Source: Intestinirhabdus alba
GTDB taxonomy: Bacteria > Pseudomonadota > Gammaproteobacteria > Enterobacterales > Enterobacteriaceae
DNA: 64,000 nucleotides
Direction of reading: 5' to 3'
Assembly: GCF_009711095.1 (NCBI RefSeq)
Contig: NZ_WMJZ01000002.1
Location: 124,001-188,000, forward strand
The notes under the pieces were generated by a model that had not been told where the DNA came from, ran no database searches, and saw only the letters and a program-made list of their open reading frames with translations. Positions 35,032 through 46,462 of the stretch are shown here, piece by piece. The position numbers and the translations under genes are program-made. Within the stretch, counting starts at the first letter, position 1. Every line of letters starts with the position of its first letter.

Positions 35032-35226
35032 TTACTCCTGATCTTCGCTCCAGCCGTCGCTATCCGACAGGTCGCCGCTGCTGGGAATACGCTTCTCTTC
35101 GGCGGCCCACTCTCCCAAATCTATCAGCTGACAGCGTTTGGAGCAGAACGGGCGGAACGGGCTAATTTCGCCCCAGACGACGGTTTTCCCACAGGTGGGG
35201 CAGTTAACGGTAATCGTTTCACTCAT
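35032..35226 (-). CDS. yacG: DNA gyrase inhibitor YacG, zinc protein
   Basis: Small 64-residue zinc protein reported to bind GyrB and inhibit gyrase in E. coli. The four zinc cysteines lie in NCPTCGKTV (9 and 12) and [13 protein letters not shown] (28 and 32). The acidic tail ends GWSEDQE. It is the last gene of coaE-zapD-yacG, 9 bp after zapD. Confidence 0.96.
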   Translation of the reverse strand: MSETITVNCPTCGKTVVWGEISPFRPFCSKRCQLIDLGEWAAEEKRIPSSGDLSDSDGWSEDQE

Positions 35227-35235
35227 GTTGACTCC

Positions 35236-35979
35236 TTAGCAGCAGGCCAGCTCAAAGTCGAGACGTTCCGGCACCAGGCCGTGCTCGCTGTCCAGCGGTA
35301 TAAAGCGAATGGCAAACCGGCTCTTATGCCCGGAAATCTGCGGATAAAGCTCCGAATCCAGCGTCAGCATCAGGCGCAGCAGATCGGCGTCTTCACCGTT
35401 ATCCTGATAAAAACCGTTCAGGCTGGTTTGCCTGCGAAACGGCGCGGAGTGGCGAATCAGATCGAGAATGAGCGTCAGCGCCTGGCTGAGCGGCTCCAGG
35501 CTGGCAAGCCAGGCTTCGATCTGGGCGTTGCGCTTCGCCTGGGGCAGATGCAGCCAGATATGCAGCGTTGGTAAATCAAAGCTGCAGCAGCCGCCGGGAA
35601 TGCTCAGCCGCTGGCGCACCAGAGCGATCAGCCGATCTTCGCGCAGCTGCTGCCCAGGGCGAGGTGCTGATATCAGAACGCTGCCTGCGGTTTTAAGCTG
35701 CTGATGCAGGATTTCAATTCGGCTCTGATCGACGCCGGGTACGGCCACCCACGCCTGAAGTTTGCGCTGCTGCCGCTCCAGCTCCTTAAGCAGTTCCGTG
35801 CGGACTTCACCACGCTCGAACACGTCCAATAAATCCCCGACATGGCGAAAAAAATGCAGCGCGCCGGCATGATTGGCGATGGGTAAGTTGGCGGAGAGCT
35901 GCTGGAGCAAGAACTCAATGCGCAGCCATGTGCGCATCTTCTCGTTGAGCGGGTGTTCAAAAAGGACCTGGGTGTGCAT
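35236..35979 (-). CDS. zapD: Z-ring associated protein ZapD
   Basis: Binds the C-terminal peptide of FtsZ and bundles filaments. 247 residues, the E. coli length, starting [21 protein letters not shown]-terminal helical domain and C-terminal beta domain are both present. It ends RLDFELACC. The ATG overlaps the coaE stop by one base, so the two are likely translationally coupled. Confidence 0.96.
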   Translation of the reverse strand: MHTQVLFEHPLNEKMRTWLRIEFLLQQLSANLPIANHAGALHFFRHVGDLLDVFERGEVRTELLKELERQQRKLQAWVAVPGVDQSRIEILHQQLKTAGSVLISAPRPGQQLREDRLIALVRQRLSIPGGCCSFDLPTLHIWLHLPQAKRNAQIEAWLASLEPLSQALTLILDLIRHSAPFRRQTSLNGFYQDNGEDADLLRLMLTLDSELYPQISGHKSRFAIRFIPLDSEHGLVPERLDFELACC

Positions 35980-36599
35980 TACGGTTTTTCCTGTGAGACA
36001 AACTGCGCCGCCAGCGCTAAATAGCGGGCGTGCAGGCGGGCGACATCCGATGCGATGGCATCCGGCGCGCCATTATTATCGATAACATCGTCTGCGACGG
36101 CAAGGCGCGCTTCGCGCGTTGCCTGGGCGGCAAGGATCTGTTCAACATGCCTGCGCGAAACGCCATCGCGTAACATTGTCCTTTGGCGCTGCGTCTCGGG
36201 CGTGACGTCCACCACCAGAACGCGGTTCGCTTTTTTATACAGCGCGTTTTCAACCAGCAGCGGGACGACCCACAGCAGATATGGTGAGGAGACTCGCTGT
36301 AGCTGGCGCTGGGTCTCCTGCTGAATCAGAGGATGTAGCAGGGCATCCAGCCAGGCCTTCTCTTCCGGCTGTGAAAAGATGCGTTCACGTAGAAGGCGGC
36401 GCTGCAGCGTACCGTCTGCAGCAATAAGCTGGGGGCCGAAATGGTCCGCTATCGCCTTAAGGGCGGGCGTACCGGGCTCCACCACCTGACGTGCGATGAT
36501 ATCGGCGTCTATGACGTTAATTCCGAGGTCGGCGAATGCGTTTGCAACGGTGCTTTTGCCACTGCCAATGCCGCCGGTTAAGGCTACCGTATACCTCAT
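35979..36599 (-). CDS. coaE: Dephospho-CoA kinase CoaE
   Basis: Last step of coenzyme A synthesis, phosphorylating the 3'-hydroxyl of dephospho-CoA. 206 residues, as in E. coli. P-loop [15 protein letters not shown] (about 8-22), followed by [13 protein letters not shown]. First gene of coaE-zapD-yacG and divergent from guaC across about 220 bp. Confidence 0.97.
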   Translation of the reverse strand: MRYTVALTGGIGSGKSTVANAFADLGINVIDADIIARQVVEPGTPALKAIADHFGPQLIAADGTLQRRLLRERIFSQPEEKAWLDALLHPLIQQETQRQLQRVSSPYLLWVVPLLVENALYKKANRVLVVDVTPETQRQRTMLRDGVSRRHVEQILAAQATREARLAVADDVIDNNGAPDAIASDVARLHARYLALAAQFVSQEKP

Positions 36600-36818
36600 A
36601 GGTGTAGATTCCGGGAATTAATACCCAAAGGGTTAAATTGTATGCGCGTCAGGCAGAGGCGGATACACTGCATATCCACTCTTCGTCAGGTAAATTTCTG
36701 AGATTGTATCGTAAAAAAAGAAAATTTCGCAGTCTTGCGCGGCATTGATTAGTGCGTATGATAGCGTCACTGGAGTTGTGAGTTTCGCTTTTTCGCCATT
36801 AACCCCAGGAATCTGCAC

Positions 36819-37862
36819 ATGCGTATCGAAGAAGATCTGAAGTTAGGTTTTAAAGACGTTCTTATTCGTCCCAAGCGTTCTACTCTCAAAAGTCGTTCCG
36901 AAGTTGAACTGGAACGTCAGTTTACCTTTAAACATTCAGGTCAGACCTGGTCCGGCGTACCGATCATTGCTGCCAATATGGATACCGTCGGCACCTTCGG
37001 TATGGCCGCCGCCCTGGCTTCTTTCGACATCCTGACCGCCGTGCATAAGCACTATTCCGTTGAAGAGTGGCAGGGCTTTATCAGCAGTGCCTCTGCTGAC
37101 GTTCTGAAGCACGTGATGGTGTCCACCGGCACTTCCGACGCCGATTTTGAAAAAACTAAACGCATTCTGGCTCTTAATCCGGCGCTGAACTTCGTCTGCA
37201 TTGACGTGGCGAACGGTTACTCGGAGCACTTCGTGCAGTTTGTCGCTAAAGCGCGTGAAGCATGGCCGACGAAAACCCTGTGCGCCGGCAACGTGGTTAC
37301 CGGCGAAATGTGTGAGGAGCTGGTCCTTTCCGGTGCCGATATTGTGAAGGTCGGAATTGGCCCCGGCTCCGTATGCACCACCCGGGTGAAAACCGGCGTC
37401 GGCTATCCGCAGCTCTCCGCCGTTATCGAATGCGCGGACGCCGCCCATGGGCTGGGCGGCACCATCGTCAGCGACGGTGGTTGCACCATGCCGGGCGACG
37501 TGGCGAAGGCCTTCGGCGGCGGTGCGGACTTTGTCATGCTGGGTGGGATGCTGGCCGGTCACGAAGAGAGCGGCGGTAAAATTATTGAAGAGAACGGCGA
37601 GAAATTTATGCTGTTCTACGGCATGAGCTCCGAGTCGGCGATGAATCGCCACGTTGGCGGCGTGGCGGGCTATCGCGCTGCGGAGGGGAAAACCGTCAGG
37701 CTGCCGCTGCGTGGGCCGGTGGAAAATACCGCCCGCGATATTCTCGGCGGCCTGCGCTCCGCCTGCACCTACGTTGGTGCGTCTCGTCTGAAAGAGCTGA
37801 CCAAGCGTACAACCTTTATCCGCGTGCAGGAGCAGGAAAACCGCGTTTTCAACAGCCTGTAG
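36819..37862 (+). CDS. guaC: GMP reductase GuaC
   Basis: NADPH-dependent deamination of GMP to IMP in purine salvage. 347 residues, the E. coli length. IMPDH-family barrel; catalytic Cys in [15 protein letters not shown] (near 186), phosphate loop [20 protein letters not shown] and [10 protein letters not shown]. The upstream gap has an AT-rich region suitable for a promoter. Convergent with hofC. Confidence 0.98.
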   Translation: MRIEEDLKLGFKDVLIRPKRSTLKSRSEVELERQFTFKHSGQTWSGVPIIAANMDTVGTFGMAAALASFDILTAVHKHYSVEEWQGFISSASADVLKHVMVSTGTSDADFEKTKRILALNPALNFVCIDVANGYSEHFVQFVAKAREAWPTKTLCAGNVVTGEMCEELVLSGADIVKVGIGPGSVCTTRVKTGVGYPQLSAVIECADAAHGLGGTIVSDGGCTMPGDVAKAFGGGADFVMLGGMLAGHEESGGKIIEENGEKFMLFYGMSSESAMNRHVGGVAGYRAAEGKTVRLPLRGPVENTARDILGGLRSACTYVGASRLKELTKRTTFIRVQEQENRVFNSL

Positions 37863-37940
37863 CCGTACCGTGCCGGCGCTGACGACGCGCCGGCCCTTAT
37901 GAGCGTCAACGCCACGCCCGGTTAAGGGGCCGGGCCTTGC

Positions 37941-39143
37941 TTACCCCATCCCGCTCATCGCATCTCCCAGATGAAAAATCGGTAAATACATGGCGACCAC
38001 CAGCGTGCCGATAATCACACCCGTAACGATCAGTAGCGCAGGTTCCAGCAGCGCCGCCAGATTATCCGCCAGCGCCAGCGTGCTTTCACTGTGATGGCGC
38101 GCAAGGCTGCTCAGCATGGTGTCCAGCGAGCCGGAGGCCTCTCCCGTTTTTACCAGCTGCAGGCAAAGCGGGCTGAACTCCCCGGCATTTTTCAGCGCCA
38201 GCCACACCGGCTGACCGGCGCTGATATCCCGCTGTACCTGCGTCAGCAGCTGCGACCAGTATGGGCAGTCCAGCGTCTCTCTGACGCTTTCCACTCCCTG
38301 GACAAAGGCAACGCCGGCGTTTTGAGTAAGGGCAAGTACAGTGAATATCTGGGTTAACTTTTGCCCGCGCATCAGACGACCGACGAGCGGCGTGCGAAGC
38401 AGCAGGCGCTGGCGCTGAATGAGCCACGCCGGCTTTCGCCGCAGCAGCCTGTTGGCAAGGGCCGCTGTCGCCCCGATGGGCAGTAGCAGCCAGCCCCAGC
38501 GGCCGCTGAAGGCGGCCAGCGCGATAATCCCCTGCGTCAGCGCCGGCAGCGGCGTGTTAAAGGTGCTGTAAATAGCGGCAAACTCTGGTAGCACAAAATG
38601 TAGCATGGCCAGCACCACCAGCAGCGCCATGGTTAAAATAATCAGCGGATAACGCAGCGCCTTCCTTACTTTAACGGCAAGCTGACGCTGGGCCTCCTGC
38701 TGACGGGCCAGCTCAAAACAGCACGTATCCAGCCCGCCGGTCAGCTCTCCGGTACGGATCATCGCCTGATATAGCGGCGGAAACACCTGAGGCCACTGTG
38801 CCAGCGTGCTGGAAAAGGGCACGCCCTGCTCCAGCTCTGAAACCAGCGTCTGCAGCAGCGCCTGCCATTGCCTGCTGGGATGCTGCCCGGCGAGCAGGGT
38901 CAGCCCTTCTGTGAGCGTGAGGCCCGCTTTCAGCAGCGTTGCCAGCTGATGTATTAGCGCGGCGCTTTTGTCAGTTGACCACAGGGCGGCTTTTACGCCC
39001 AGGCGCTTTATACGCAAAGGCGCAATCTGACGCCGTTCCAGCATGCTGGACAGCAGCTCGCGGTTTTCCGCCCACTGAGCGCCTTCGCAGGCTTCGCCTT
39101 CGCTGCCGATCCCCTGCCAGTGCCAGAGCTGCTTAGCGGGCAT
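37941..39143 (-). CDS. hofC: Type IV pilus assembly inner-membrane protein HofC
   Basis: PilC/GspF-family platform protein. 400 residues, as in E. coli. Two repeated T2SSF domains (about residues 65-190 and 270-390) with three membrane segments (LIILTMALLVVLAMLHFVLP; WGWLLLPIGATAAL; the C-terminal LLIVTGVIIGTLVVAMYLPI). Overlaps hofB by 11 bp. Its role with PpdD pilin is inferred from E. coli, where expression is usually low. Confidence 0.95.
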   Translation of the reverse strand: MPAKQLWHWQGIGSEGEACEGAQWAENRELLSSMLERRQIAPLRIKRLGVKAALWSTDKSAALIHQLATLLKAGLTLTEGLTLLAGQHPSRQWQALLQTLVSELEQGVPFSSTLAQWPQVFPPLYQAMIRTGELTGGLDTCCFELARQQEAQRQLAVKVRKALRYPLIILTMALLVVLAMLHFVLPEFAAIYSTFNTPLPALTQGIIALAAFSGRWGWLLLPIGATAALANRLLRRKPAWLIQRQRLLLRTPLVGRLMRGQKLTQIFTVLALTQNAGVAFVQGVESVRETLDCPYWSQLLTQVQRDISAGQPVWLALKNAGEFSPLCLQLVKTGEASGSLDTMLSSLARHHSESTLALADNLAALLEPALLIVTGVIIGTLVVAMYLPIFHLGDAMSGMG

Positions 39144-40518
39144 GAGGAATCCCCAGAACGCGGATTATCTCTTCAAACGTGGTTAGCCCCTGCGCGACGG
39201 CCTCACAGCCGTTGGCAAACAGCGTGCGCATACCTGTCTGCTGCGCGTGAGCCTCCAGCGCTTCGGCTTCGCTCCCGCTAGCAATCAGCTGACGTAGCGA
39301 GAGGGTAATTGGCATAACCTCAAACAGCGCCGTACGGCCATAAAAACCGTGATAGCAGCGTTCGCAGCCGCCCGCCCGCCAGCGCGGCAGCGGCGTGGCC
39401 CACAGGGCGGCGGGAAGCGTAATGGGATCGTCAACCAGATGGCGGCAGTGCGGGCAGAGCTTTCTGACCAGCCGCTGGGCCACCGTTAGCGTCAGCGCCG
39501 AAGAGAGCATCCAACTGGCGATCCCCATCTGCTGCAGACGCACCAGCGTTTCGCTGGTGGAGTTAGTATGCAGCGTGGAGAGGACCAGATGCCCGGTTTG
39601 TGCAGCTTTAATCGCGATTTCTGCCGTCTCGCCGTCGCGGATCTCGCCGATCATAATCACATCCGGATCCTGACGCAGCAGCGCGCGCAGTACGCCCTGA
39701 AAGGTGAGCCCGGCGCGCGGATTGACCTGCGTCTGGTTTAGCCCTTCAATGGGGATTTCAACCGGGTCCTCCACGCTGCAAAGATTGACCTCCGGCGTGT
39801 TGCGCGTCTGCAGCGCGCTATAGAGGGTGACGGTTTTACCGCTTCCGGTCGGCCCGGTTACCAGCACCAGGCCCTGGGGCTGTCGCAGTGCCTGGGTGAA
39901 GGCGGCCAACTGATCCTCCTGCATGCCCAGCGCTTTTATCTCCAGCGGCTGGGTAACCTGATGCAGCAGCCGCAGCACCGCCTTTTCTCCGCCCCGGCAG
40001 GGAAGGGTGGCGAGGCGAAAAGAGACCGGGCTGTCTGAAAGCGTGACGGTGAACTGCCCGTCCTGCGGGAGCCGATGCTCGGCGATATCCAGATTGCCCA
40101 GCACCTTAAGCCGGGCCGTCAGGGCCGCTCCCGTCTCTGGCGCGAGATCCGGCAGGGCGTGCAGCACGCCGTCCACCCGCAGACGAACCCGGTAGCGATG
40201 CTCCGTCGGTTCAATATGGATATCGGAGGCGCGCTTCGTCAGCGCCGTCTGCAGGATCTGATTCAGCAATACGGCTACGTCGGGACTCTGTTCCGGGATG
40301 ACGCTGGCGAACGCTTTTCCCGGCTGCTGCGAGTGGCGCTCCATCTGCTGGCGGGTCCAGCAGTCGATTTTGATACGTCTTTGGGTGGCGAAACGCAGGG
40401 CATCCTGCAGGTTTACAGAGGGCGCATCCTGCACGGCGATGTGGACGGTCTCGCCGTCTGCGCTGAGGACAATTGCCTGATGGCGCTGGCATAACGCCAG
40501 AAGCTGTGCGTCTGTCAT
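39133..40518 (-). CDS. hofB: Type IV pilus assembly ATPase HofB
   Basis: GspE/PilB-family hexameric ATPase powering pilin assembly. 461 residues. Walker A VTGPTGSGKTVTLYSA (about 218-233), Walker B and Asp box VIMIGEIRDGETAEIA, His box GHLVLSTLHTNS. A tetracysteine zinc site is present (LCPHCRHL and GGCERCYHG). The start overlaps the end of ppdD by 4 bp. Confidence 0.96.
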   Translation of the reverse strand: MTDAQLLALCQRHQAIVLSADGETVHIAVQDAPSVNLQDALRFATQRRIKIDCWTRQQMERHSQQPGKAFASVIPEQSPDVAVLLNQILQTALTKRASDIHIEPTEHRYRVRLRVDGVLHALPDLAPETGAALTARLKVLGNLDIAEHRLPQDGQFTVTLSDSPVSFRLATLPCRGGEKAVLRLLHQVTQPLEIKALGMQEDQLAAFTQALRQPQGLVLVTGPTGSGKTVTLYSALQTRNTPEVNLCSVEDPVEIPIEGLNQTQVNPRAGLTFQGVLRALLRQDPDVIMIGEIRDGETAEIAIKAAQTGHLVLSTLHTNSTSETLVRLQQMGIASWMLSSALTLTVAQRLVRKLCPHCRHLVDDPITLPAALWATPLPRWRAGGCERCYHGFYGRTALFEVMPITLSLRQLIASGSEAEALEAHAQQTGMRTLFANGCEAVAQGLTTFEEIIRVLGIPHAR

Positions 40519-40964
40519 CTTCTCTCCTGCTCAGCGTTAAAGCGGAAGACATCTTCGCAGGCCTGCTGCAGCGCGCTATCGTTCTGGATGCGGCAGAGGC
40601 GCGTCCAGCCGGTAATACCGCTGGCGTTATCCCATTGCGGGGTCAGCTCGATGCTCAGACCGTTGAGGCTCTCCTGGCCGGTCAGCGTTACCGCGCCGTT
40701 CAGAATGCTTACGCCTGAGACATAGCGGGAGGTGGTCGCCGGCGGAATACCGTTGCTGCCCGCATTGCAGGAGGCGATGCCGCCATGATCCAGCGCGCAC
40801 AGCTCAACGGCGGTGCGGTAAGGGACAAATATTTGCAGCATATCCGTCAGCGCCGCTTTGCGCAGGTAGTTCTGGTAAGCGGGGATACCGATCGCGCTAA
40901 GGATAGCGATAATGCCGATAACCACCATCAGTTCGATAAGCGTAAATCCGCGTTGTTTGTCCAT
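40515..40964 (-). CDS. ppdD: Prepilin PpdD (type IV pilin)
   Basis: Major type IV pilin precursor. 149 residues. Short leader MDKQRG cleaved by prepilin peptidase before FTLIELMVVIGIIAILSAIG, the conserved hydrophobic helix with Glu at mature position 5. The C-terminal pilin domain has paired Cys (ELCALDHG, SCNAGS, RLCRIQ, QQACED) and is more variable than the helix. First gene of ppdD-hofB-hofC. About 170 bp separate it from nadC. Confidence 0.96.
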   Translation of the reverse strand: MDKQRGFTLIELMVVIGIIAILSAIGIPAYQNYLRKAALTDMLQIFVPYRTAVELCALDHGGIASCNAGSNGIPPATTSRYVSGVSILNGAVTLTGQESLNGLSIELTPQWDNASGITGWTRLCRIQNDSALQQACEDVFRFNAEQERR

Positions 40965-41134
40965 AGGTTCGCTCCTTAAGTAGGGAGGCGTTACTTTGGC
41001 AAATGTGCGCGGCGCGCGGCGAGTGGAAAAACAGAAAGTAAGGAGCGCGATTCCACGAATATTTAATGAATTACACGATCAAAAATGCAAATTGCGGGGC
41101 GGCTCGGGAAAATGCGCCCGGCGAGAGGCTTTTG

Positions 41135-42070
<936 letters not shown>

Positions 42071-42096
42071 CTACTCTGAACCGGCTATTTGCACCA

Positions 42097-42170
42097 TATA
42101 CCCGTCATACTTCAGGTTGCATGTGCGTTGGCTTTATTCGGCACTGGGCCTTACCCTTCGGGGCCAGCGA
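42097..42170. repeat. One-ended fragment of the interspersed element between nadC and ampD
   Basis: Starts TATACCCGTCATACTTCAGG and continues TTGCATGTGCGTTGGCTTTA, almost identical to the left 45 bp of the element after leuO. It then carries a CCTTACCCTTCGGGGCC hairpin-like block and fades out near 42170. No right-hand GGGTATA end is visible. The right boundary is approximate. It lies in the divergent promoter region. Confidence 0.75.
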
Positions 42171-42215
42171 TACAGATATTTTAGCCCTCTCACGAGGTAG
42201 ATAAGGAGATACTTC

Positions 42216-42779
42216 ATGCTGTTGGATAAGGGCTGGCTGACGGAGGCGCGGCGCGTGCTCTCGCCGCATTACGACTGCCGTCCTGATGAGGAAGCCCCTT
42301 CGCTGCTGGTTGTGCATAATATCAGCCTGCCGCCCGGCGAGTTCGGCGGCCCGTGGATCGACGCCCTGTTTAGCGGAACCCTCGATCCCCACGCCCATCC
42401 TTTTTTCGCCGAAATTGCCCATCTGCGCGTTTCGGCCCATTGCCTGATTCGCCGGGATGGCGAAATTATCCAGTATGTTCCATTTGATAAGCGCGCGTGG
42501 CACGCGGGCGTTTCGTCCTGGCAGGGGCGTGAGCGCTGCAATGATTTTTCCATCGGTATCGAGCTGGAAGGGACAGATACGCTGCCCTATACCGACGTGC
42601 AGTATCAGCAGCTGGCCGCCGTAACCCGCGCGCTGCTAAAGCGCTACCCGGCCCTTGCCGATAACATGACCGGACACTGCAATATTGCCCCCGGGCGCAA
42701 GACCGATCCTGGACCCGCGTTTGACTGGGAGACGTTTCGCGCTCTGCTTGCCGCCTCGTCACACAAGGAGATGACATGA
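42216..42779 (+). CDS. ampD: 1,6-anhydro-MurNAc-L-alanine amidase AmpD
   Basis: Cytoplasmic zinc amidase of murein recycling; its loss derepresses AmpC beta-lactamase in species carrying ampR-ampC. 187 residues against 183 in E. coli. Zinc ligands: His34 in [11 protein letters not shown], the His in [15 protein letters not shown] (near 154) and its Asp (near 164). AAGGAG precedes the ATG. It overlaps ampE by 4 bp. Confidence 0.97.
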   Translation: MLLDKGWLTEARRVLSPHYDCRPDEEAPSLLVVHNISLPPGEFGGPWIDALFSGTLDPHAHPFFAEIAHLRVSAHCLIRRDGEIIQYVPFDKRAWHAGVSSWQGRERCNDFSIGIELEGTDTLPYTDVQYQQLAAVTRALLKRYPALADNMTGHCNIAPGRKTDPGPAFDWETFRALLAASSHKEMT

Positions 42780-43630
42780 CGCTGTTTACAACGCTACTGG
42801 TGCTGATCGTCGAGCGCCTTTTTAAGCTGGGAGAGCACTGGCAGTTCGATCACCGGCTGGAGGCGATTTTTCGCCGGATCCACCATTTCTCGGCGGCGCG
42901 TACGCTGGGAATGATGATCTTTGTGATGGCGATAACCTTTCTGCTGCTGTACGCGCTGGAAGGGGTGCTGTTTAACGTGCTGTCGCTGGTGGCGTGGATC
43001 CTGATCGGCCTGCTGTGCATCGGCGCGGGCAAGGTCCGCCTGCACTACCACGCTTATCTTACGGCGGCCTCCCGCGGTGATGCCCATGCGTACAAGGCGA
43101 TGGCCAGCGAGCTGACGCTGATTCACGGCGTGCCGCCGGACTGCGGCGAGCGTGAGTTTCTGCGCGAGCTGCAGAATGCGCTGCTGTGGATAAACTTTCG
43201 CTTTTACTTGGCACCGCTGTTCTGGCTGATCGTTGGCGGGCCGTGGGGACCGGTGACCCTGGTGGGCTACGCCTTTTTACGCGCCTGGCAGTCATGGCTG
43301 GCGCGCTATATGACCCCGCAACAGCGCCAGCAGTCCGCCATTGACGCCGTGCTGCACGTGCTGGACTGGGTTCCGGTGCGGCTGGCGGGGGTGGTGTATG
43401 CTCTGCTGGGGCACGGTGAAAAAGCGCTGCCCGCCTGGTTTGCCTCGCTGACGGATCGGCATACCTCGCAGTATCAGGTACTGACCCGGCTGGCGCAGTT
43501 CTCTCTGGCACGCGAACCCCATACCGACAGCGTTGAAACGCCGAAATCTGCCGTCTCAATGGCCCGGAAAACGTCGTTCACGTTGGTGGTGATAATTGCG
43601 CTATTGACCCTTTACGGCACGCTGGTTTAA
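42776..43630 (+). CDS. ampE: Inner-membrane protein AmpE
   Basis: Integral membrane protein encoded with ampD; proposed sensor or signalling protein in beta-lactamase regulation, related to CobD/CbiB-type membrane proteins. 284 residues, as in E. coli, with membrane segments near residues 42-80 ([20 protein letters not shown]) and at the C-terminus ([17 protein letters not shown]). The start overlaps ampD by ATGA. Biochemical role remains unclear. Confidence 0.95.
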   Translation: MTLFTTLLVLIVERLFKLGEHWQFDHRLEAIFRRIHHFSAARTLGMMIFVMAITFLLLYALEGVLFNVLSLVAWILIGLLCIGAGKVRLHYHAYLTAASRGDAHAYKAMASELTLIHGVPPDCGEREFLRELQNALLWINFRFYLAPLFWLIVGGPWGPVTLVGYAFLRAWQSWLARYMTPQQRQQSAIDAVLHVLDWVPVRLAGVVYALLGHGEKALPAWFASLTDRHTSQYQVLTRLAQFSLAREPHTDSVETPKSAVSMARKTSFTLVVIIALLTLYGTLV

Positions 43631-43635
43631 GCCTG

Positions 43636-43666
43636 GCTCCCCTCACCCGCGGTGGGGGAGGGGAGC
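43636..43666. repeat. GC-rich hairpin between convergent ampE and aroP
   Basis: GCTCCCCTC and GAGGGGAGC arms around CCC-GCGGT-GGG form a strong stem. No T run follows on the plus strand. The CCTCACCCGCGGTGGGGGAG type sequence resembles a short intergenic repeat common in enteric genomes, and a relative lies near 56550. Confidence 0.6.
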
Positions 43667-43729
43667 GTCTCTTAACCACTCGTGAGCAGTTCGTCAGAAG
43701 CCGCTCCTCTGGCTCTCCACACAGCGTTT

Positions 43730-45103
43730 CTAATGTGCTTTTACCACTCCGGCGCTTTTCTGTTTGCACAGAAAGCCGATGCCCAGCACCACCAGCCAGA
43801 CCGGGATCAGGTAGACCGAGATTGCCATGCCTGGCGTGATAAGCATAATCACCAGCACTGCCGCCATAAAAATCAGGCAGATCCAGTTGCCGACCGGGTA
43901 GAACAGCGCCGGGAAGCGCGGCGTCATTCCCTGCCGCTGCCTGGCGCGGCGAAACTTGATATGCGCCAGGCTGATCATGGCCCAGTTGATGAGCAGGGCC
44001 GATACCACCAGCGCCATCAACAGGCTGAAGGCGGACTGTGGCGCAACGTAGTTAATCAGTACGCACAGTGCGGTGACCAGCGCCGAAACCAGAATGGTGT
44101 TTACCGGTACGCCGCGTTTATCCACCGACATCAACGCCTTCGGCGCGTTGCCCTGCTGTGCCAGGCCGAACAGCATACGGCTATTGCAATAGACGCAGCT
44201 GTTATACACAGAGAGCGCGGCGGTCAGCACCACGACGTTGAGGGCATTGGCGACGAAGGTGTCGCCCAGTTCATGGAAGATGAGGACAAACGGGCTGGTG
44301 TCGGCGGTTACGCGGGTCCAGGGCAGCAGGGAGAGCAGGATCGCCAGCGAGCCTACATAAAAGATCAGGATCCGCCAGATAACCTGGTTGGTCGCTTTCG
44401 GAATGCTCTGTTGCGGATTATCGGCCTCGGCGGCGGTGATCCCCACCAGCTCCAGACCGCCGAATGAGAACATAATAATCGCCATCATCATCACCAGCCC
44501 CGTCAGGCCGTGCGGCAGAAAGCCGCCGTGTTCCCAGAGGTTGCGCACCGTGGCCTGCGGGCCGCCGCTGCCGCTGAACAGCAGCCAGCCGCCGAACAGA
44601 ATCATCGCGACGACGGCGATTACTTTAATAATAGCGAACCAGAACTCCATCTCGCCAAACACTTTGACGTTGGTCAGGTTAACGGCGTTGATGAGTAAGA
44701 AGAACGCCGCAGCGGAGGCCCAGGTCGGGATTTCCGGCCACCAGAACTGAATATATTTACCGACGGCGGTCAGCTCCGCCATGGCCACCAGCACGTAAAG
44801 CACCCAGTAGTTCCAGCCGGAGGCAAATCCGGCAAAGCTACCCCAGTACTTATAGGCAAAGTGGCTGAATGAACCGGCGACCGGCTCTTCGACGACCATT
44901 TCCCCCAGCTGGCGCATAATCATAAAGGCAATAAATCCGGCGATAGCGTATCCCAGAATAATGCCGGGACCGGCGGACTGGATAACGGAGGCGCTTCCCA
45001 GGAACAAACCCGTCCCTATCGCGCCGCCCAGCGCGATAAGCTGAATATGTCGATTTTTAAGACCGCGCTTTAGCTGCTCGCCGTGCTGTTGACCTTCCAT
45101 CAT
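43730..45103 (-). CDS. aroP: Aromatic amino acid permease AroP
   Basis: APC-family proton symporter for Phe, Tyr and Trp in the inner membrane. ATG 45103 (MMEGQQHGEQLKRGLKNRHI) gives 457 residues, the E. coli length; a start 24 codons earlier is not supported by homology. Twelve predicted membrane helices; the family motif ALGGAIGTGLFLGSASVIQSAGPG is at about 27-50. E. coli regulates it by TyrR; I could not place convincing TyrR boxes upstream. Confidence 0.97.
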   Translation of the reverse strand: MMEGQQHGEQLKRGLKNRHIQLIALGGAIGTGLFLGSASVIQSAGPGIILGYAIAGFIAFMIMRQLGEMVVEEPVAGSFSHFAYKYWGSFAGFASGWNYWVLYVLVAMAELTAVGKYIQFWWPEIPTWASAAAFFLLINAVNLTNVKVFGEMEFWFAIIKVIAVVAMILFGGWLLFSGSGGPQATVRNLWEHGGFLPHGLTGLVMMMAIIMFSFGGLELVGITAAEADNPQQSIPKATNQVIWRILIFYVGSLAILLSLLPWTRVTADTSPFVLIFHELGDTFVANALNVVVLTAALSVYNSCVYCNSRMLFGLAQQGNAPKALMSVDKRGVPVNTILVSALVTALCVLINYVAPQSAFSLLMALVVSALLINWAMISLAHIKFRRARQRQGMTPRFPALFYPVGNWICLIFMAAVLVIMLITPGMAISVYLIPVWLVVLGIGFLCKQKSAGVVKAH

Positions 45104-45649
45104 AAAACCTCGTGTGTGGTTTACTCTCGCCGCTTCGGGCCGCTTTGCCGCAAGGGACCGATCCGCGTGAGTCATTACTTTTTAAGCTACGCGGTGATGC
45201 GTGTGTAAGTGTGTTATTCCGTTTTTGTATTTTTTTCTTTACAGCGACTTTCATGGAAATGCTGATAAAGCTCTTTTACGTGGACAAGAATAATGGTATG
45301 CGGCGGCGAATGCACCTGCTTTATGAAGCGCGAAGAGCGGCTTGCCTAAAAAGAGAGCATGTGTAAATCAATTACAAAGCGCTGGTAACGGCGATATTGC
45401 TTATATTATTCATGTTTATTGAATATAAATTCATAATTGCCGCAGGTGAATCGGTTCAGATGAGATTTTTCTACGTTTCAAATTAGTTAAAACAAATTTT
45501 TTACAGGTAAATTTAACATTTGCAATAAGTTACATGTTTGGGGTGTTTGGCCTGGTTACTTGTTAAAAAGTGCCGGGTTTAGTGATTTCAATCAAAAGCT
45601 GTATGGACACAAGGTGAATACTTTGTTACTTTAGCGTCACAGATAAAGA
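45104..45649. promoter_or_regulatory. Divergent aroP-pdhR control region
   Basis: About 545 bp, markedly AT-rich from about 45370 onward, without a credible ORF. It must hold the promoters of aroP (leftward) and pdhR (rightward). A TGTAAA-TCA-ATTACA motif at about 45361-45375 is a degenerate inverted repeat but lacks the 6-bp spacing of a TyrR box. Other elements are not assigned. Confidence 0.45.
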
Positions 45650-45664
45650 ATTGGTAAGACCAAT
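45650..45664 (+). promoter_or_regulatory. PdhR operator
   Basis: ATTGGTAAGACCAAT is an exact match to the PdhR consensus ATTGGTNNNACCAAT and the same as the E. coli pdhR site. It lies 33 bp before the pdhR ATG, so PdhR represses its own operon and is released by pyruvate. Confidence 0.95.
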
Positions 45665-45697
45665 TAACTCCAGGCAAATGGTTTAAGACAGGACCGC

Positions 45698-46462
45698 ATG
45701 GCCTATAGCAAAATCCGCCAACCCAAACTATCCGATGTCATTGAGCAACAGCTGGAGTTTTTAATTCTGGAGGGGACCCTGCGCCCCGGTGAAAAACTCC
45801 CGCCGGAGCGCGAACTGGCGAAGAAGTTCGACGTTTCCCGCCCCTCTCTGCGCGAGGCGATCCAGCGTCTCGAAGCGAAGGGGCTGTTGCTGCGTCGTCA
45901 GGGCGGCGGCACTTTTGTTCAGAACAGCCTTTGGCAGAGCTTTAGCGACCCGCTGGTAGCGCTGCTGTCCGGACATCCTGAATCCCAGTTCGATCTGCTG
46001 GAGACGCGCCATGCGCTGGAAGGCATTGCCGCCTACTATGCGGCGCTGCGCTGCACGGATGAGGACAAAGTCCGCATTCGCGAGCTGCATCATGCGATTG
46101 AGCTGGCTCAGCAGTCCGGCGATCTGGATGCGGAGTCCGACGCGGTGCTCCAGTATCAGATTGCCGTTACCGAGGCGGCCCACAATGTCGTTCTGCTCCA
46201 TCTGCTAAGGTGTATGGAGCCAATGCTGGCGCAGAACGTCCGTCAGAACTTTGAATTGCTCTATTCGCGTCGCGAAATGCTGCCGCTGGTAAGCAGTCAC
46301 CGCACCCGCATTTTTGAAGCGATTATTGCCGGTAAGCCCGAAGAGGCGCGCGAGGCTTCGCATCGCCACCTTGCGTTTATCGAAGAGATTCTGCTGGACC
46401 GTAGCCGCGAGCAGAGCCGTCGCGAACGCGCTCTGCGCCGCCTGGAGCAGCGAAAAAATTAG
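45698..46462 (+). CDS. pdhR: Pyruvate dehydrogenase complex regulator PdhR
   Basis: GntR/FadR-family repressor sensing pyruvate. 254 residues, the E. coli length. Winged HTH at about 9-77 ([20 protein letters not shown]), and FCD effector domain with its metal-ligand helices after about 90. First gene of pdhR-aceEF-lpd, with its own operator upstream. The gap to aceE is about 600 bp, far longer than in E. coli (about 160 bp as I recall). Confidence 0.98.
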   Translation: MAYSKIRQPKLSDVIEQQLEFLILEGTLRPGEKLPPERELAKKFDVSRPSLREAIQRLEAKGLLLRRQGGGTFVQNSLWQSFSDPLVALLSGHPESQFDLLETRHALEGIAAYYAALRCTDEDKVRIRELHHAIELAQQSGDLDAESDAVLQYQIAVTEAAHNVVLLHLLRCMEPMLAQNVRQNFELLYSRREMLPLVSSHRTRIFEAIIAGKPEEAREASHRHLAFIEEILLDRSREQSRRERALRRLEQRKN

